DNA of 64,000 nt, from assembly GCA_963920765.1 (NCBI GenBank), contig OY987244.1:2854501-2918500 (forward strand), written 5' to 3'. A program made the translations under genes and the position numbers. The stretch comes from Ulota crispa (taxonomy: Eukaryota; Streptophyta; Bryopsida; Orthotrichales; Orthotrichaceae). Positions 36,630-47,983 of this stretch are shown one piece after another (position 1 is the first letter of the stretch; the number at the start of each line of letters is the position of its first letter). Under the pieces are notes generated by a model that worked only from the letters and a program-made list of their open reading frames with translations, ran no database searches and had not been told where the DNA came from.

Positions 36630-37504
36630 TTACTTAATATCCAAAGAAGCTTTGTTGATGGAGAAAAGACAAACAAGAAAAAGCAAAAAAGAAATAAGAA
36701 CCAAGAAAAAAAATAAGAAAGAAAAATGAGTTTTTTATTTATTTTAAAGACACCTCTTTCATTCCGAAGAGGCCAAACAAAACTTCAAAATGTGTCATCA
36801 AAAGCACCTCTTCATTCATCTACATTCATCTCCATTTGTTTATTACAATCTACTTTCATCCAAATTAGATTTCATAATTTGAAATTTTTGGATGGAATTT
36901 ATTTTTACATTCACTTCAGGTTTTTTTCATCCAATGTTTTGGATTTAAAAACATATTTACATCCCAAAGTTTTTATTTTTGAAGAACATTCAATCCATGT
37001 TTGGATTTGCAAGGTCATTATGAGGCCCAAAAAAAATCTAAGAACAGTTTGTTGCTCAGATCTAAGTGCTCAACGCCCAACACTCACTGCTTACTCTTCA
37101 CACTTTAACAACCTTGTATTTTTTGTAGTGAAATCAGTAAAAACTCCATACTTCCAAAACTTGTAAATTGTTGTTCTCAAGTTTTGGCTCATGCCATATC
37201 ACTATTATAGGGTCTTTACTCCTACACTAATGTTCCTTCAGAGTTTTAACTCCAAAAATTTATTGCTGATTATACAATGTATTGCTCTAATGACATTCTT
37301 GATAATGCTTTTGAATCTTGCTCACCTCCATGCGTAGTAGCTCGCAACCCTTGGTGTTTTCAAATACCATTGTTTTGTATGTGATTGTTGCAAGATCTAA
37401 ATACTTTCAGATAAGCCCAAAGAGGTGTCTAGTAACGGTAGCAAACATTCCAAGTAACAAATGCAATTTTCTTAAACACTAAACTCTTCTATCAACCAAA
37501 CTTT

Positions 37505-37554
37505 ATCTTTGAGGGTCTAGGTCATCTTTATCTCTGAGGGTCTAGGTCATCTTT
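37505..37554. repeat. Tandem duplication, 25-bp unit
   Basis: Two copies of atctttgagggtctaggtca plus five bases, with one difference. Confidence 0.85.
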
Positions 37555-37569
37555 GGGATTTACATGGAG

Positions 37570-37709
37570 GACTTTGCTATGTTCAATCTATGGCAGGGAT
37601 ACAAGGATAGTCAAATGCATAAAACACAAAAAAGTTCAAGACTTTGCTATGTTCAATCTATGGCAGGGATACAAGGATAGTCAAATGCATAAAACACAAA
37701 AAAGTTCAA
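37570..37709. repeat. Perfect tandem duplication, 70-bp unit
   Basis: 37570-37639 and 37640-37709 read identically, beginning gactttgctatgttcaatct. Confidence 0.92.
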
Positions 37710-38927
37710 GAGTAAAAACTATGATAAATTACAAGACTTCAGGGCTTACAGTGGCAACATTGTTTTGGCACGTATTTTAACCAAAACTTAGAAATAAGAA
37801 TAAATCGGATAGTCTTTCAACAATACGTAAAGGAACACTAGGAAGGCTTTAGAGGCCAGCAGCTGCAACTAGTTAATGTTTGCCAGAAATTGATGATCTA
37901 AGATAAACCACCAGCAATTACTCTAAACCCCAAAAATTTCTCCCCGCCCACTAGTCGGACTACCTACGATCTCCAATTTCAAATAAAAAGTAAGTTCCCT
38001 ATTGTTGCCTTGCCTCCTAGTATTTACTCAACCCTCACACTAAAACATTCGCCGTTTCACAAAAAACCAAAAAGAGGTCGGAATTAAAACCTACGCTCAC
38101 CCATAATGGGCTCGACTAGTTAGGCTCCTCCACTGTACAGACCCCTAACAAGTCGATACAAATACGAAGGTGAAAACTCCTTCACCTATAGAGACGATAT
38201 CTATCCACCAATAACAGACTATTTGATGAGGCGAACTCAAAGTGCAGATAAAAGATACTCCAAATGCAGGAGGCCATAGTACCTATCTCAAAGACTTCAA
38301 AAGAAGGAAGCCAACGAAGGCAATACAAGAGAAAACCAAAATATACAGTACAAACAATCCCAAAAAAGATGCGTCCAACAAAAGTCCAGCCAGCAGACCA
38401 GCTCAGATATAATAAAATCCAGCGTACACTGCAGACAAGTACTCATGCCATTCCCTCTGCAGCAACTTATCAATCAAATGACACACAACAACAAAACCAA
38501 CGGATGCAGTAATGCAACACAGTCAGCTAAACACATACGAATAAGTCTAGACAGTTACACATTCACAAATAGCGAAGTTCTCTACAAAAATGCCAACAAA
38601 AAAGACACACAAATGGATCAACAATCCAGTCATAGTGAAACACAGAGGAAACCAGAGCAGGAAAGACTTAACAGAAACCCTCAAGAACGGGACACGGATG
38701 TGAAGGAAGCCACAATGCAAGCCCCCGGAAATCGAAGGCGCCCAAGACTAGCAAGACAATCCTCGCCACAATCTCCGAGGATAAATCACCAGCAGGAACA
38801 GACTTCACGAAAAATAAACAACCCCACAAAGCAAAAAGCAACAAATAGAAACAAAGCCAGACTGAAACCTGTTAATCACACGCGACAGGCAAACAACACC
38901 AACCAGCAGAGGCCAGTTGTCCTACTA

Positions 38928-41168
38928 AGTGGAATGTACAAGAAAACGGATACACAACTATGTCATTGCCAAATGTATGTATGTAACTACATGAAAGATA
39001 CCCCGGGCCTACACCCGCCGCAGCCCAAGAAACAGAACCTCCTGTTCCAAACGGCTCTCCTTCCGCCGCGCCCCACAACCCACAAACCCCTACTAACAAA
39101 CCCCTAGTACCGCCTCTACGCCTCCTCGAGGTCCTCCTCGTACTCGCCCTCCTCCTCCGCCGACGCGTCCTGGTACTGCTGGTACTCCGACACCAGGTCG
39201 TTCATGTTGCTCTCCGCCTCCGTGAACTCCATCTCGTCCATCCCCTCGCCCGTGTACCAGTGCAGAAACGCCTTCCGCCTGAACATCGCCGTGAACTGCT
39301 CCGACACCCGCCTGAACATCTCCTGGATCGACGTCGAGTTCCCGATGAACGTCGACGACATCTTCAGCCCCGTCGGCGGAATGTCGCACACCGACGACTT
39401 CACGTTGTTCGGAATCCACTCCACGAAGTACGACGAGTTCTTGTTCTGCACGTTGATCATCTGCTCGTCAACCTCCTTCGTCGACATCTTCCCCCGGAAC
39501 ATCGCCGACGCCGTCAGGTACCGCCCGTGCCGCGGATCCGCCGCGCACATCATGTTCTTCGCGTCCCACATCTGCTGCGTCAGCTCCGGCACCGTCAGCG
39601 ACCTGTACTGCTGCGACCCCCGCGACGTCAGCGGCGCGAACCCCACCATGAAAAAGTGCAGCCGCGGAAACGGGATCAGGTTCACCGCCAGCTTCCGCAG
39701 GTCCGAGTTCAGCTGCCCCGGAAACCGCAGGCAGCACGTGATGCCGCTCATCGTCGCCGATATCAGGTGGTTCAGGTCCCCGACTGCCACCACATCCCCC
39801 AACCCCCCCGTTCAGCACCACACTCTCCCACATTGCACCACCATTGCACAACATTCTCACACATTCAACCGCACATTGCACCAGCACACAAACCCCCGCC
39901 CCCGCCCCCGCCCAGCCACTCACACGACGGCGTGATCAGCTTCAGCGTCCTGAAGCAGATGTCGTACAGCGCCTCGTTGTCCAGCACCATGCACTCGTCC
40001 GCGTTCTCCACCAGCTGGTGCACCGACAGCGTCGCATTGTACGGCTCCACCACCGTGTCCGACACCTTCGGCGACGGAAACACCGAAAACGTCAGCATCA
40101 TCCGGTCCGGGTACTCCTCCCTGATCTTCGATATCAGCAGCGTCCCCATTCCCGATCCCGTCCCGCCTCCCAGGCTGTGGCACACCTGGAACCCTGCACC
40201 ACCACCACCACCACCACCACCACCCACGCCATTCCCCTCAGCACCTCCTCTCCCATTGCATTCTCCTCCAAACAGCCATTCCCCCTCATTGCCCCCCACA
40301 TACCTTGCAGGCAGTCGCAGCTCTCCGCCTCCTTCCGCACCACGTCCAGCACCGAGTCGATCAGCTCCGCGCCCTCCGTGTAGTGCCCCTTCGCCCAGTT
40401 GTTCCCCGCCCCCGTCTGCCCGAACACGAAGTTGTCCGGCCGGAAGATCTGCCCATACGGCCCCGACCGCACGCTGTCCATCGTCCCCGGCTCCAGATCC
40501 ATCAGCACCGCGCGCGGCACGTACCGCCCCCCGCTCGCCTCGTTGTAGTACACATTGATGCGCTCCAGCTGCAGGTCCGACACGCCCTGGTACGTCCCCG
40601 TCGGGTCGATGCCATGCTCCTCGCACACCACCTCCCAGAACTTGGCCCCGATCTGGTTCCCGCACTGCCCCCCCTGGATGTGCAATATCTCTCTCATCTT
40701 GGTCGAACGAGTGCGCTACACTCCGGGGCTACCTTCCCACTCCTCTCGCGAGCTGCGGCGAACACACTGACCACACTGACCGGCGATCGGAGCAGGTGCT
40801 GATCGCCAACGAGCTGCTGCTGCACAGCCGATGCACAAGACAAGCTGCGGGCACGGCAGAAGCGAGAATGGCCCGATGCAACAGGGGACCCCGAACACTC
40901 GTCTGAGGGGAGACGACGCTGGAGGGAGGGAGATAAAGAGGTCCTCGTTCCCACCAGTTCCCACTAGATTAGGTCTCTTTTGGTGCTGGGGTGAGCCGCG
41001 CCGTCGGATGGCTCATCCGGCGGTGGTGAGCGCCCGGGCAAGCCGGGGTGAGTGCTCCTGCCAATGCCTGCCGAACTCCGACTGGGGCGCGAAGCCCGCT
41101 TTTCTGACGAACGCGCCGGGGCCGAGGGATCCTCCGAATCGACGGTAGTGACGGGTGTATGTAGGCCG
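38928..41168 (-). repeat. Left arm of a 2241-bp inverted duplication (beta-tubulin copy A)
   Basis: It matches the reverse complement of 51050-53290 base for base wherever compared. Every position pairs with one at 92218 minus its coordinate, so there are no indels. Similarity stops abruptly at both edges. The arm spans the whole gene plus about 470 bp upstream and 190 bp downstream. Confidence 0.93.
39116..40697 (-). CDS. TUBB: Beta-tubulin, copy A (443 aa, three exons)
   Basis: GTP-binding subunit of the alpha/beta-tubulin dimer of microtubules. Exons on the minus strand are 40304-40697 (394 nt), 39924-40193 (270 nt) and 39116-39783 (668 nt), the conserved plant beta-tubulin layout. The protein starts MREI, the known autoregulatory tetrapeptide of beta-tubulin mRNAs. 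It carries [14 protein letters not shown], the GTP-binding [10 protein letters not shown] loop and an acidic tail ([15 protein letters not shown]). Codons almost always end in G or C, unlike the AT-rich surroundings. Introns of 110 and 140 nt are G-rich on the coding strand and lack a pyrimidine tract. The coding sequence appears identical to copy B. Confidence 0.95.
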
Positions 41169-41315
41169 TGAGAGGTCACTCTTGGCCTTGGGTATGCAGC
41201 TCATGGGCAGTTGGGCACCTAGGTTTGTCTTGTTTTTGGGGTTTCCCTTGGGTTTCTTTCGTTTGCGATGAACTTTTCTTCTTTCCGGGAAGCTTTGACC
41301 GAGCGAAGGGAGTGG

Positions 41316-41394
41316 TTAACCCTTGAGCGCACAGCTTTTCGAAACAAGACAAGATCGCGGAACGTTGTGGTGCACTTGGACGCCCAAGGGTTAA
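41316..41394. mobile_element. Micro piggyBac-like MITE, 79 bp
   Basis: TTAA-CCCTTGAGCGCACAG at the left and GGACGCCCAAGGG-TTAA at the right. The final TTAA is followed at once by another CCCTTGTGCGCC terminus. Confidence 0.7.
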
Positions 41395-41689
41395 CCCTTG
41401 TGCGCCTAGGTCATTTCACCAAAATCAGGTTTTTGGACAACTTACAATTGATGCATCATATATCATTGAATTGAGTGATCCATAAGAAGTGACCATTGAA
41501 AATAGTGGAACACCCTCTTAGAGAACGGCTTGCAAATTTTGGGAACAATTGATCTTGGGAGATGGAAAATTAGAGCAATTGCATAAACAACTTGTGATGG
41601 CAAAATCTCATTTTTTGGCAAGTAGTTGTTTAATGTTTTTTTCTAAATTCTATAAGCCCTTGATTTATTATAATTTTGATGTGTAGCAA

Positions 41690-42035
41690 GATTAGATGTG
41701 AATGCACACACTTCCAAATTATTAAGGATTTTTCTTTTTTTTATTCATCTCAAATTTTTTGAGCACCAAGTCTAGATGTGAATGCAAGCTCTTGTAAATC
41801 AATGAAGATTTTACTTCTTTGTATGTTAAGTTTTGGGGCTTTAAGTAACTATTGTATGGAAAACAATGACAAAAACAATGGGTGAGGGGAGCTACAACAA
41901 GGGTTTAGAACATGCTTGAAATCTTGTCAAGAAGTTTTGTGCTACCATAAAGCCCATGCAAGAAAGCTTGCAAGGGGTACTGACCAATTGCAGCCGGAAA
42001 GATGTTGCTTGCCACCTTGCCCAATTTTTTTTTTT
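41690..42035. repeat. Dispersed repeat, inverted partner of 56221-56510
   Basis: Reverse-complement similarity to 56221-56510 is clear over about 300 bp, for example around agatgtgaatgca and the ttgcaag stretch. Both copies lie downstream of TTAACCCxT termini (41391 and 56035), so they may belong to a larger piggyBac-like family with unresolved ends. Confidence 0.6.
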
Positions 42036-42207
42036 TTTATACTTTAATTGTGAAACAACTATGATCATTGAATGCTTCAAAAAATTGTGCAAAGCTGTGA
42101 ATCAATTCATGTGAAGGTGGAAGAATTAAAAACGTATGGAAATTAATCATTATAGTTCCAGAATCTTTGTAGGCCATCTTCTAATTTACCTTACGAGCTT
42201 CCACTTT

Positions 42208-42351
42208 CACTAGAAGAAAAATGTGTCACAAACAATTGGTTCACAATTATTGCAGTTGTCCTAAACAATTATAATTAAGTCAATGTACAATTGTTTAGGA
42301 CATTTACAGTCATTGTGAACAAGTGGTTTAGAACTCATTTTTCTTCTAGTG
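42208..42351. mobile_element. CACTA-type hairpin MITE, 144 bp, copy 2
   Basis: It begins CACTAGAAGAAAAATG and ends in its reverse complement CATTTTTCTTCTAGTG. The interior is largely self-complementary around a short loop. Homologous to 25534-25677. Confidence 0.78.
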
Positions 42352-42635
42352 TGTACATGCTACCCATCCCTGCACTGTTTGGGGTTGATTAAGCTTGATT
42401 AGCTTTTTGTGTCAATCTGTCTTTGCTAGGTAGACAACTATTCATATGTACTTTGCCTAGTAGAGTGACTAGAGCTATCATGAGTCATTCAGTAATACTG
42501 CAAATTATTCAATATAGTTGAAATCAAAGACATGTGATTGCCGATTTTCTAGTCATTTGGATAGAAACAAAAATTGGTAAAATATGTGCTTTTTGGCCAT
42601 GCCAAATATTTGAATGTGTACAATTAAAAAATCTT

Positions 42636-43573
42636 TTAACCCCTAAAGGCCCAAGCAATTTTCTCCAGTGAACGTCACTCTTAATTGCCACTTTGGGGGG
42701 AATGAGTAGAAAAGTAGGAAATAAAGTTTGTTTTGCAAATCCAACCGTAAGATCTTGCCTTAGACTAAAAGAGGTACTTGCAGGAAAAAATTAGGTCATT
42801 CTAGATGGAGAGGAGGGAGATATTTACATCTGAAGTGAAAAAAAAGTTTTTTTTGTGCTGTCCAAAAAATTTCAAAAGCCTTTGTCCACACTTACATGAA
42901 AAAAATTACTCTACACAAAGTTGAGGTTTTTTTTTTCCATGTAGCAGACCAAGTTAGGTATGTGTGGGAGAATTTTCAAATCAATTGGAACTATACAACA
43001 CATGGGGGAAAATAGTACGTACAAAGAAGTAGAAAATGAGTCAAATCACTAAACTATTAAGAATTTAAGTATTAAAATGAAAAAATGAAAATCCTAAAGG
43101 TTATAACGTTGTGATAAACAATCTACTTCCTTAGGTTTAGCTTTTTTCCAAAATATTGAAAATTGAGTACAATAAAGGACTTCAAAATTTATTTTAGAGT
43201 AGAGAATCCATAATTGCCCACAAACTAAAACATCTCATAACTTTCATCTCATCGATTGAAGTTGAATGATTCAAAGCTTCCCACATATTAAAAAATCTAA
43301 AGAACCAATTTCAAATTTCTATTTTTAGAAAGTACAAATTTTAAAGAAGGTTTTGGGCTGCCCAAATTGCCCTCCCTCTCTCAGGTAGCGGAAATTCTTG
43401 CATATCTTCTTTGTTAGATGTCAAAATGACAAAAAAATTAGATTCCCGCATAGGTCTTAGAATTCCCCACTTTCAATAAAAGTTTTAGAAAATCACAAAA
43501 ACTAGATTAGTTATAGGTACGAGCCTGAAATCTCAACTGTCCTTGGGAGGACAACTGGGCCTTTAATGATTAA
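42636..43573. mobile_element. piggyBac-like MITE, 938 bp, family C copy 2
   Basis: TTAA 42636-42639 then CCCCTAAAGGCCCAAG. The right end is GGGCCTTTAATGA before TTAA 43570-43573. Homologous to 26439-27374. Confidence 0.78.
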
Positions 43574-44635
43574 ACCATCCTAATGATGAAGCTAAGATTT
43601 GGACAATATGGTCTTCTTCCAAAGGTAAGTTAATGTTGTCAATAATTTTGTAGGATAGAATTTTTATTTATTAGAGTTGGATTTATTAAAAGGACACTTC
43701 TAATGAAGTGATTATGCATAGGAAATGTATTTATAAGAAGTATAATTGTGTTGGACACCTGCACAACTAAACAATTTTTGAGTTTCTTGACAAAAGTACA
43801 CATAGTTAGGAGCATAGTTAGGAAATAAACTTTAGCTTCTTTTCCACCTTCTACCATTTTGAACCAATTTTTCATAGGCTTGAACTTGTTATTACAAATA
43901 AAGTTAGAACATCATCAACCCAAGACAGACAGGGAATGGGACTATAACTTCATTTATTTTGGTGGATGCTAGTTGTGTAAAAGAATGAGGTTCCTTTAGG
44001 GCTGTAACATAACCACGGCAATGCATAACCAAGAGATGGTCTTGTCAAAACAACCTCCTTAGATGGAAAATTTGTTCATTTTCCAATGCACCAGGACTTA
44101 CATTGCATTTGTTGCTAGAATGACACATTGCATGTAATAGCTTGCAACTTCTTGGCAACAAATTGCAAGGGCTCACAAGTGTCTTCTCTATTGCCTAAAT
44201 TTGTAATGGGAACTACATTAAGGTTAGGAAGATCCGTCTAGTGAAAGGGACTACAAATTAACTCAAATGAAGAAAGGTGCAAAAGCAGCAAGTTTCCAAT
44301 CCCAAACTTGTATGAGTTGATGATGCCCTTAGTACTTTTAGTCTTTTACACACTTTAATTAATTTTTTGAAGTGGCCGGACTTTTACAGGTAGTTTCAAT
44401 TTCAACCCATTCTTTTGCAATTTCAATATGTCAACAATAAATGCCGCCTCTACCCAAACCCTACATAACATTGTTCACCCGGGTTTATTCCTCCCCGAAA
44501 TATTCTTCCTGTTATACTTGCAAGAGACTTTAGTTATAAATCCTGAAAATCAATTGGTCCTTGGCCAGAGCTAGCAAATGGCATTTGCTGGTGGATCCTC
44601 ATATTTGGGGAGCAAAAGGGATACCCTAGTGAAGG

Positions 44636-45273
44636 TTAATCCCTAAATGCCCAAGTCCTATCTTGGCTTCTTGAACTTTCCATGAAACTGAATAATCAAT
44701 CAACCTTTTCACAAATTCTATCAAGTTTTTTTCAATTGTAAACGTACAAATTTAAACTTAACATGTTAGAGATTACATGGAAAAAGAAAACACATCAATA
44801 TCATTTATAGTTTGAAAGATTATAATGTTTGAACATAAGGGTGTTAAAACTGCAAAAGTGACTTAAAGCTTTCTAATCCTCATTTCACATGTCAAATCTA
44901 AAAAGTTGGTCACTAAAAAAATATGAGTTTTAAGGTCATTACATATCTGACTCTAATCAATTTACGGTTTTTAAAATCTACTCCTACATTATTTTAAAAT
45001 GGATTTCTAATGTGGATTTTTCTCCAAGCTCTAGTGTATTTAAGGCTCATTTTCAAGATCTTCCTACACTAGAAAACTCAAGATTGCAGAGGACACCCTT
45101 GTACAAAATCTTGAGTAGAAAAATCATCATCTTTCATTTTCAAAATCAAATTTTTGATGTTGAAAGCAAACTTCAAAACAAACTTATATAAAAAAAAAAA
45201 TTTAAAATAATGACTTGATAAGGTTTTATTCATCTTCAAAGTTTTTGTAAAGACCCAAATCTTTAGGGGTTAA
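44636..45273. mobile_element. piggyBac-like MITE, 638 bp
   Basis: TTAA-TCCCTAAATGCCCAAG at the left and CTTTAGGGG-TTAA (45270-45273) at the right. Single copy in this window. Non-coding. Confidence 0.65.
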
Positions 45274-46590
45274 CAATGTTATGTAGTGTGTAGCAGAAAA
45301 AAATCCCATTTACCGACCTCTCAACCAATCAGAAATTGAGGAATATTGGCAGTGAGGACATGATGCGAGCCGCCCACTAGTTGAAAACTTGAAACCTATA
45401 TACACCCGGACAAAACTATGACTAAGCCCGGGTATCACGGGGACCAGAAATCGTCCCCAAATTTAGCCGCAGAAAGTAAATGCTGGCGCACTTCAAACAA
45501 GATTCGTTGGCAGAATATTCGAGCAGATGCCTAGTAGTTGGCCGGCCATGAAAGTGATGGACAGACGAGTGGTGGGGAAATTTGAATCCTAACTTACTAG
45601 GGCTCAGCATGAATTTCAAACCGGGCCGTAGCCATGGAGGGCTATGGAGATATCAAGCGGATTTGAATCCGTAGCAACAACAGAACGGTTAAGAAAACCG
45701 TCATCCAGAGTTGAATTTGAAATTTGAAATTCCGGGGGAGCGAATAGATACCGTGCAGATCGCATGACGGTGAACTTTGAAGTTCTTGCCACTTGGCGTT
45801 CCCTCTTGGGCTGTATCATTCACTGGAATTACATTTTGAATTTTGTAGTAACTAACTAGTAAATTAACGAGTTACAGCGCTCGAAGAAGCAGATGACTGA
45901 ATGAAGGGGGTGAACTGACCCCCACATTGCCCCCTGCATGGATGAATGAGCCTCATGGCCCTATCATTTGCACATCCATGTTATTGGGCCAGGGTGGAGA
46001 AGTTTCATAATACTTCAGGCACGGGTGAAAGTAAGGATTTGTTCCTTATTTCGATATTGTTCAACTGTACCCTCTCCTGCAATCTTGTGCTAAGGTAGGG
46101 TCTCCAAATCCTAATAAAAATTCAAACTTTCGAAATTCAATATCCTAATGGTAAATTTTCAAAAAATTTAGAAATTGTAAAAGCTGGAAAAATAAGAGTT
46201 TTTTCACTGTAGCTCCACAAACTCGTAAAGTTGACCATATTCCAAGCCCCATTCATCCATGAAAAGGACAATGAGGGCTCACATTACTACACATACTTTG
46301 ATGTGGGGCCAGGGTGGAAATGCATTGTTTTTTCACTTGCCAAAAAATACAAAAGTTTAGATATTTACTATAAGGAGATTGAACCACAAATATTTGAACC
46401 CATATATGGATTTAGAGACTTTATTTTAGTCTAAAACTTGGATGAAGTATACAACTAAACAACAACAACAAATTAGGAGACAAACTAATATTATTATCCT
46501 TGTTTGGAAAAAAGCTTGAGCTTTTCCATCGTGACCCCACATATGTGCAATAAAATGAGTTGGAAATGAGGGGTTGGTTTAACCTCGCCA

Positions 46591-46868
46591 CACTACAAGG
46601 AAACCATGGTTGAATTTACAAAAAATTGACAAAGATTGTGACCTAATCTACAATATAAAGAGTTGACAAAGATTGTGACCTAATCTACAATATAAAGAGT
46701 TGACAAAGATTGTGACCTAATCTACAATATAAAGAGTTGACAAAGATTGTGACCTAATCTACAATATAAAGAGTTGACAAAGATTGTGACCTAATCTATA
46801 GTATACTATAGATTAGGTCACAATCTTTGTCAACTTTTTGTAGATTTGACCATGGTTTCTTTGTAGTG
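46591..46868. mobile_element. CACTA MITE with internally amplified arm, perfect 3-bp TSD
   Basis: Starts CACTACAAGGAAACCATGG and ends in CCATGGTTTCTTTGTAGTG, flanked by CCA (46588-46590) and CCA (46869-46871). The terminal arms are complementary. One arm contains about five tandem copies of a 37-bp unit; the other arm has the matching inverted sequence only once. Confidence 0.85.
46623..46803. repeat. 37-bp tandem repeats inside the CACTA MITE
   Basis: Units start at 46660, 46697, 46734 and 46771 (gagttgacaaagattgtgac...), plus a slightly different first copy at about 46623. The complete units look identical, so the expansion is recent. Confidence 0.9.
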
Positions 46869-47026
46869 CCATGTATGAACTGCTCAAATTATTGGTCTCT
46901 ACTCAGTCTACTGTAGTTGCACTAAAAATTTATAAATTTACTTTGAAGTCTTGAATGATGAAACTTCAAGCGTTTATCCAAAACATGCTTGTCCACTACA
47001 AATTTACTTAACCCCTATAAACTTAC

Positions 47027-47983
47027 TCAACCCCTAAAGGACCAAGTGGTTGTTCAACATCCACTTGAGAACTCGGGTAGGGTCATATGGAGTTAATTTT
47101 TATTGGATGTTCTTAAAATTGTTACACACGGTGCAAATATGTATCTTGCAAGTGGAAATCTAATTTTTTCCCCAATCACATGCCCGATGCAAAAGTTATG
47201 TTGCCCAAAAGAAATTGGGCAGTTTGGGCCATTTGAGTATCTTTGGAGAATCTTATGCTAAAACTCTCATCAACTTTTGAAATTTGGCAAGTATGTAACT
47301 AAAACAACATGGTGTACAATTGTCAAAAAGAATTTGAGCTCTCACATCACATTTTGAAGGGAGTCAAACTTTATTAACTATATTTGGGCAGTTTCAAGAA
47401 AAAATAATTCCTCTAACTTCAAGCCCTATTATCTTTCCGTTTGTAAATCCAAAGCTCTTGAAACTTTTTTTTGCATATTCTAAATGTTTGTCTCCAACTT
47501 TTGACCGTTTAGATTTCAAATAAAAGACTTCCACATTGCATAAGAAATCATGAAAGAATGACTAGTGTATTGCCAATTATCTAAACCTCCTTGCATTGGA
47601 GGGTGATTTAGAATAAGCTAGACTCTATATTTGCATCTGAAAATTTTCATGAGTGAACCTAACATCATATACTTGTGAATGATCAAAAGTCTCAAATTTG
47701 TGTAGGGCAAAAATTTTACTCTAGGAAGGCTCAAAGTCTTTTATCCTTGTTTTGCAGAAATGACAAAAAAGCTATTTTTCTCACTTCAAACGTTATAATC
47801 TTACAATCCGCGCGGTTAAATGGGCTGAAATTTTTTGCGCACATTAACTTATATGTTAGAAAAAGTTTTATTCAATTGGAATTGAGAAAAAAGGTTTTTA
47901 TTTTCAATTTTGGACAATGAATTAAAAGTTGGCAGTTTCTGAGATTTACTTTCAAAAAATACTCTTGGTCCTTTAGGGGTTAA
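47027..47983. mobile_element. piggyBac-like MITE, about 957 bp
   Basis: The left end CCCCTAAAGGACCAAG follows TCAA (mutated TTAA, 47027-47030). The right end GGTCCTTTAGGGG precedes TTAA 47980-47983. The interior resembles family C in inverted orientation (wording around ttgggcagtttgggc). The right TTAA is followed by another CCCCTAAAA terminus. Confidence 0.7.

Larger units (their letters stand above)
36630..38927. other. Intergenic DNA and 3' flank of beta-tubulin copy A
   Basis: Contains two perfect or near-perfect tandem duplications (37505-37554 and 37570-37709). From about 37900 the sequence is less AT-rich and C/A-rich on this strand, possibly the transcribed 3' region of the tubulin gene. 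It is not homologous to the flank of copy B. Long frames here lack domains. Confidence 0.45.

Noticed and set aside
36726..37166. 146-codon plus-strand frame
   Set aside because: Phe/Ser/Leu-rich low-complexity translation without recognisable motif. Length is possible by chance in this composition.
38264..39107. Frames of 82 and 220 codons beside tubulin copy A
   Set aside because: Gln/Asn/Thr/Lys-rich translation of antisense 3' flanking DNA. No domain, and the part inside the duplication is tubulin 3' UTR.
39204..40665. Long frames on both strands through tubulin copy A, including a 432-codon Arg/Pro/His-rich one, and their mirror images at 51553-53014
   Set aside because: They are antisense or out-of-frame shadows of very GC-rich tubulin exons and run through introns.
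45640..45680. A ggatttgaatccg motif resembling a tRNA T-arm
   Set aside because: No A box, anticodon stem or acceptor stem is found at the right spacing.
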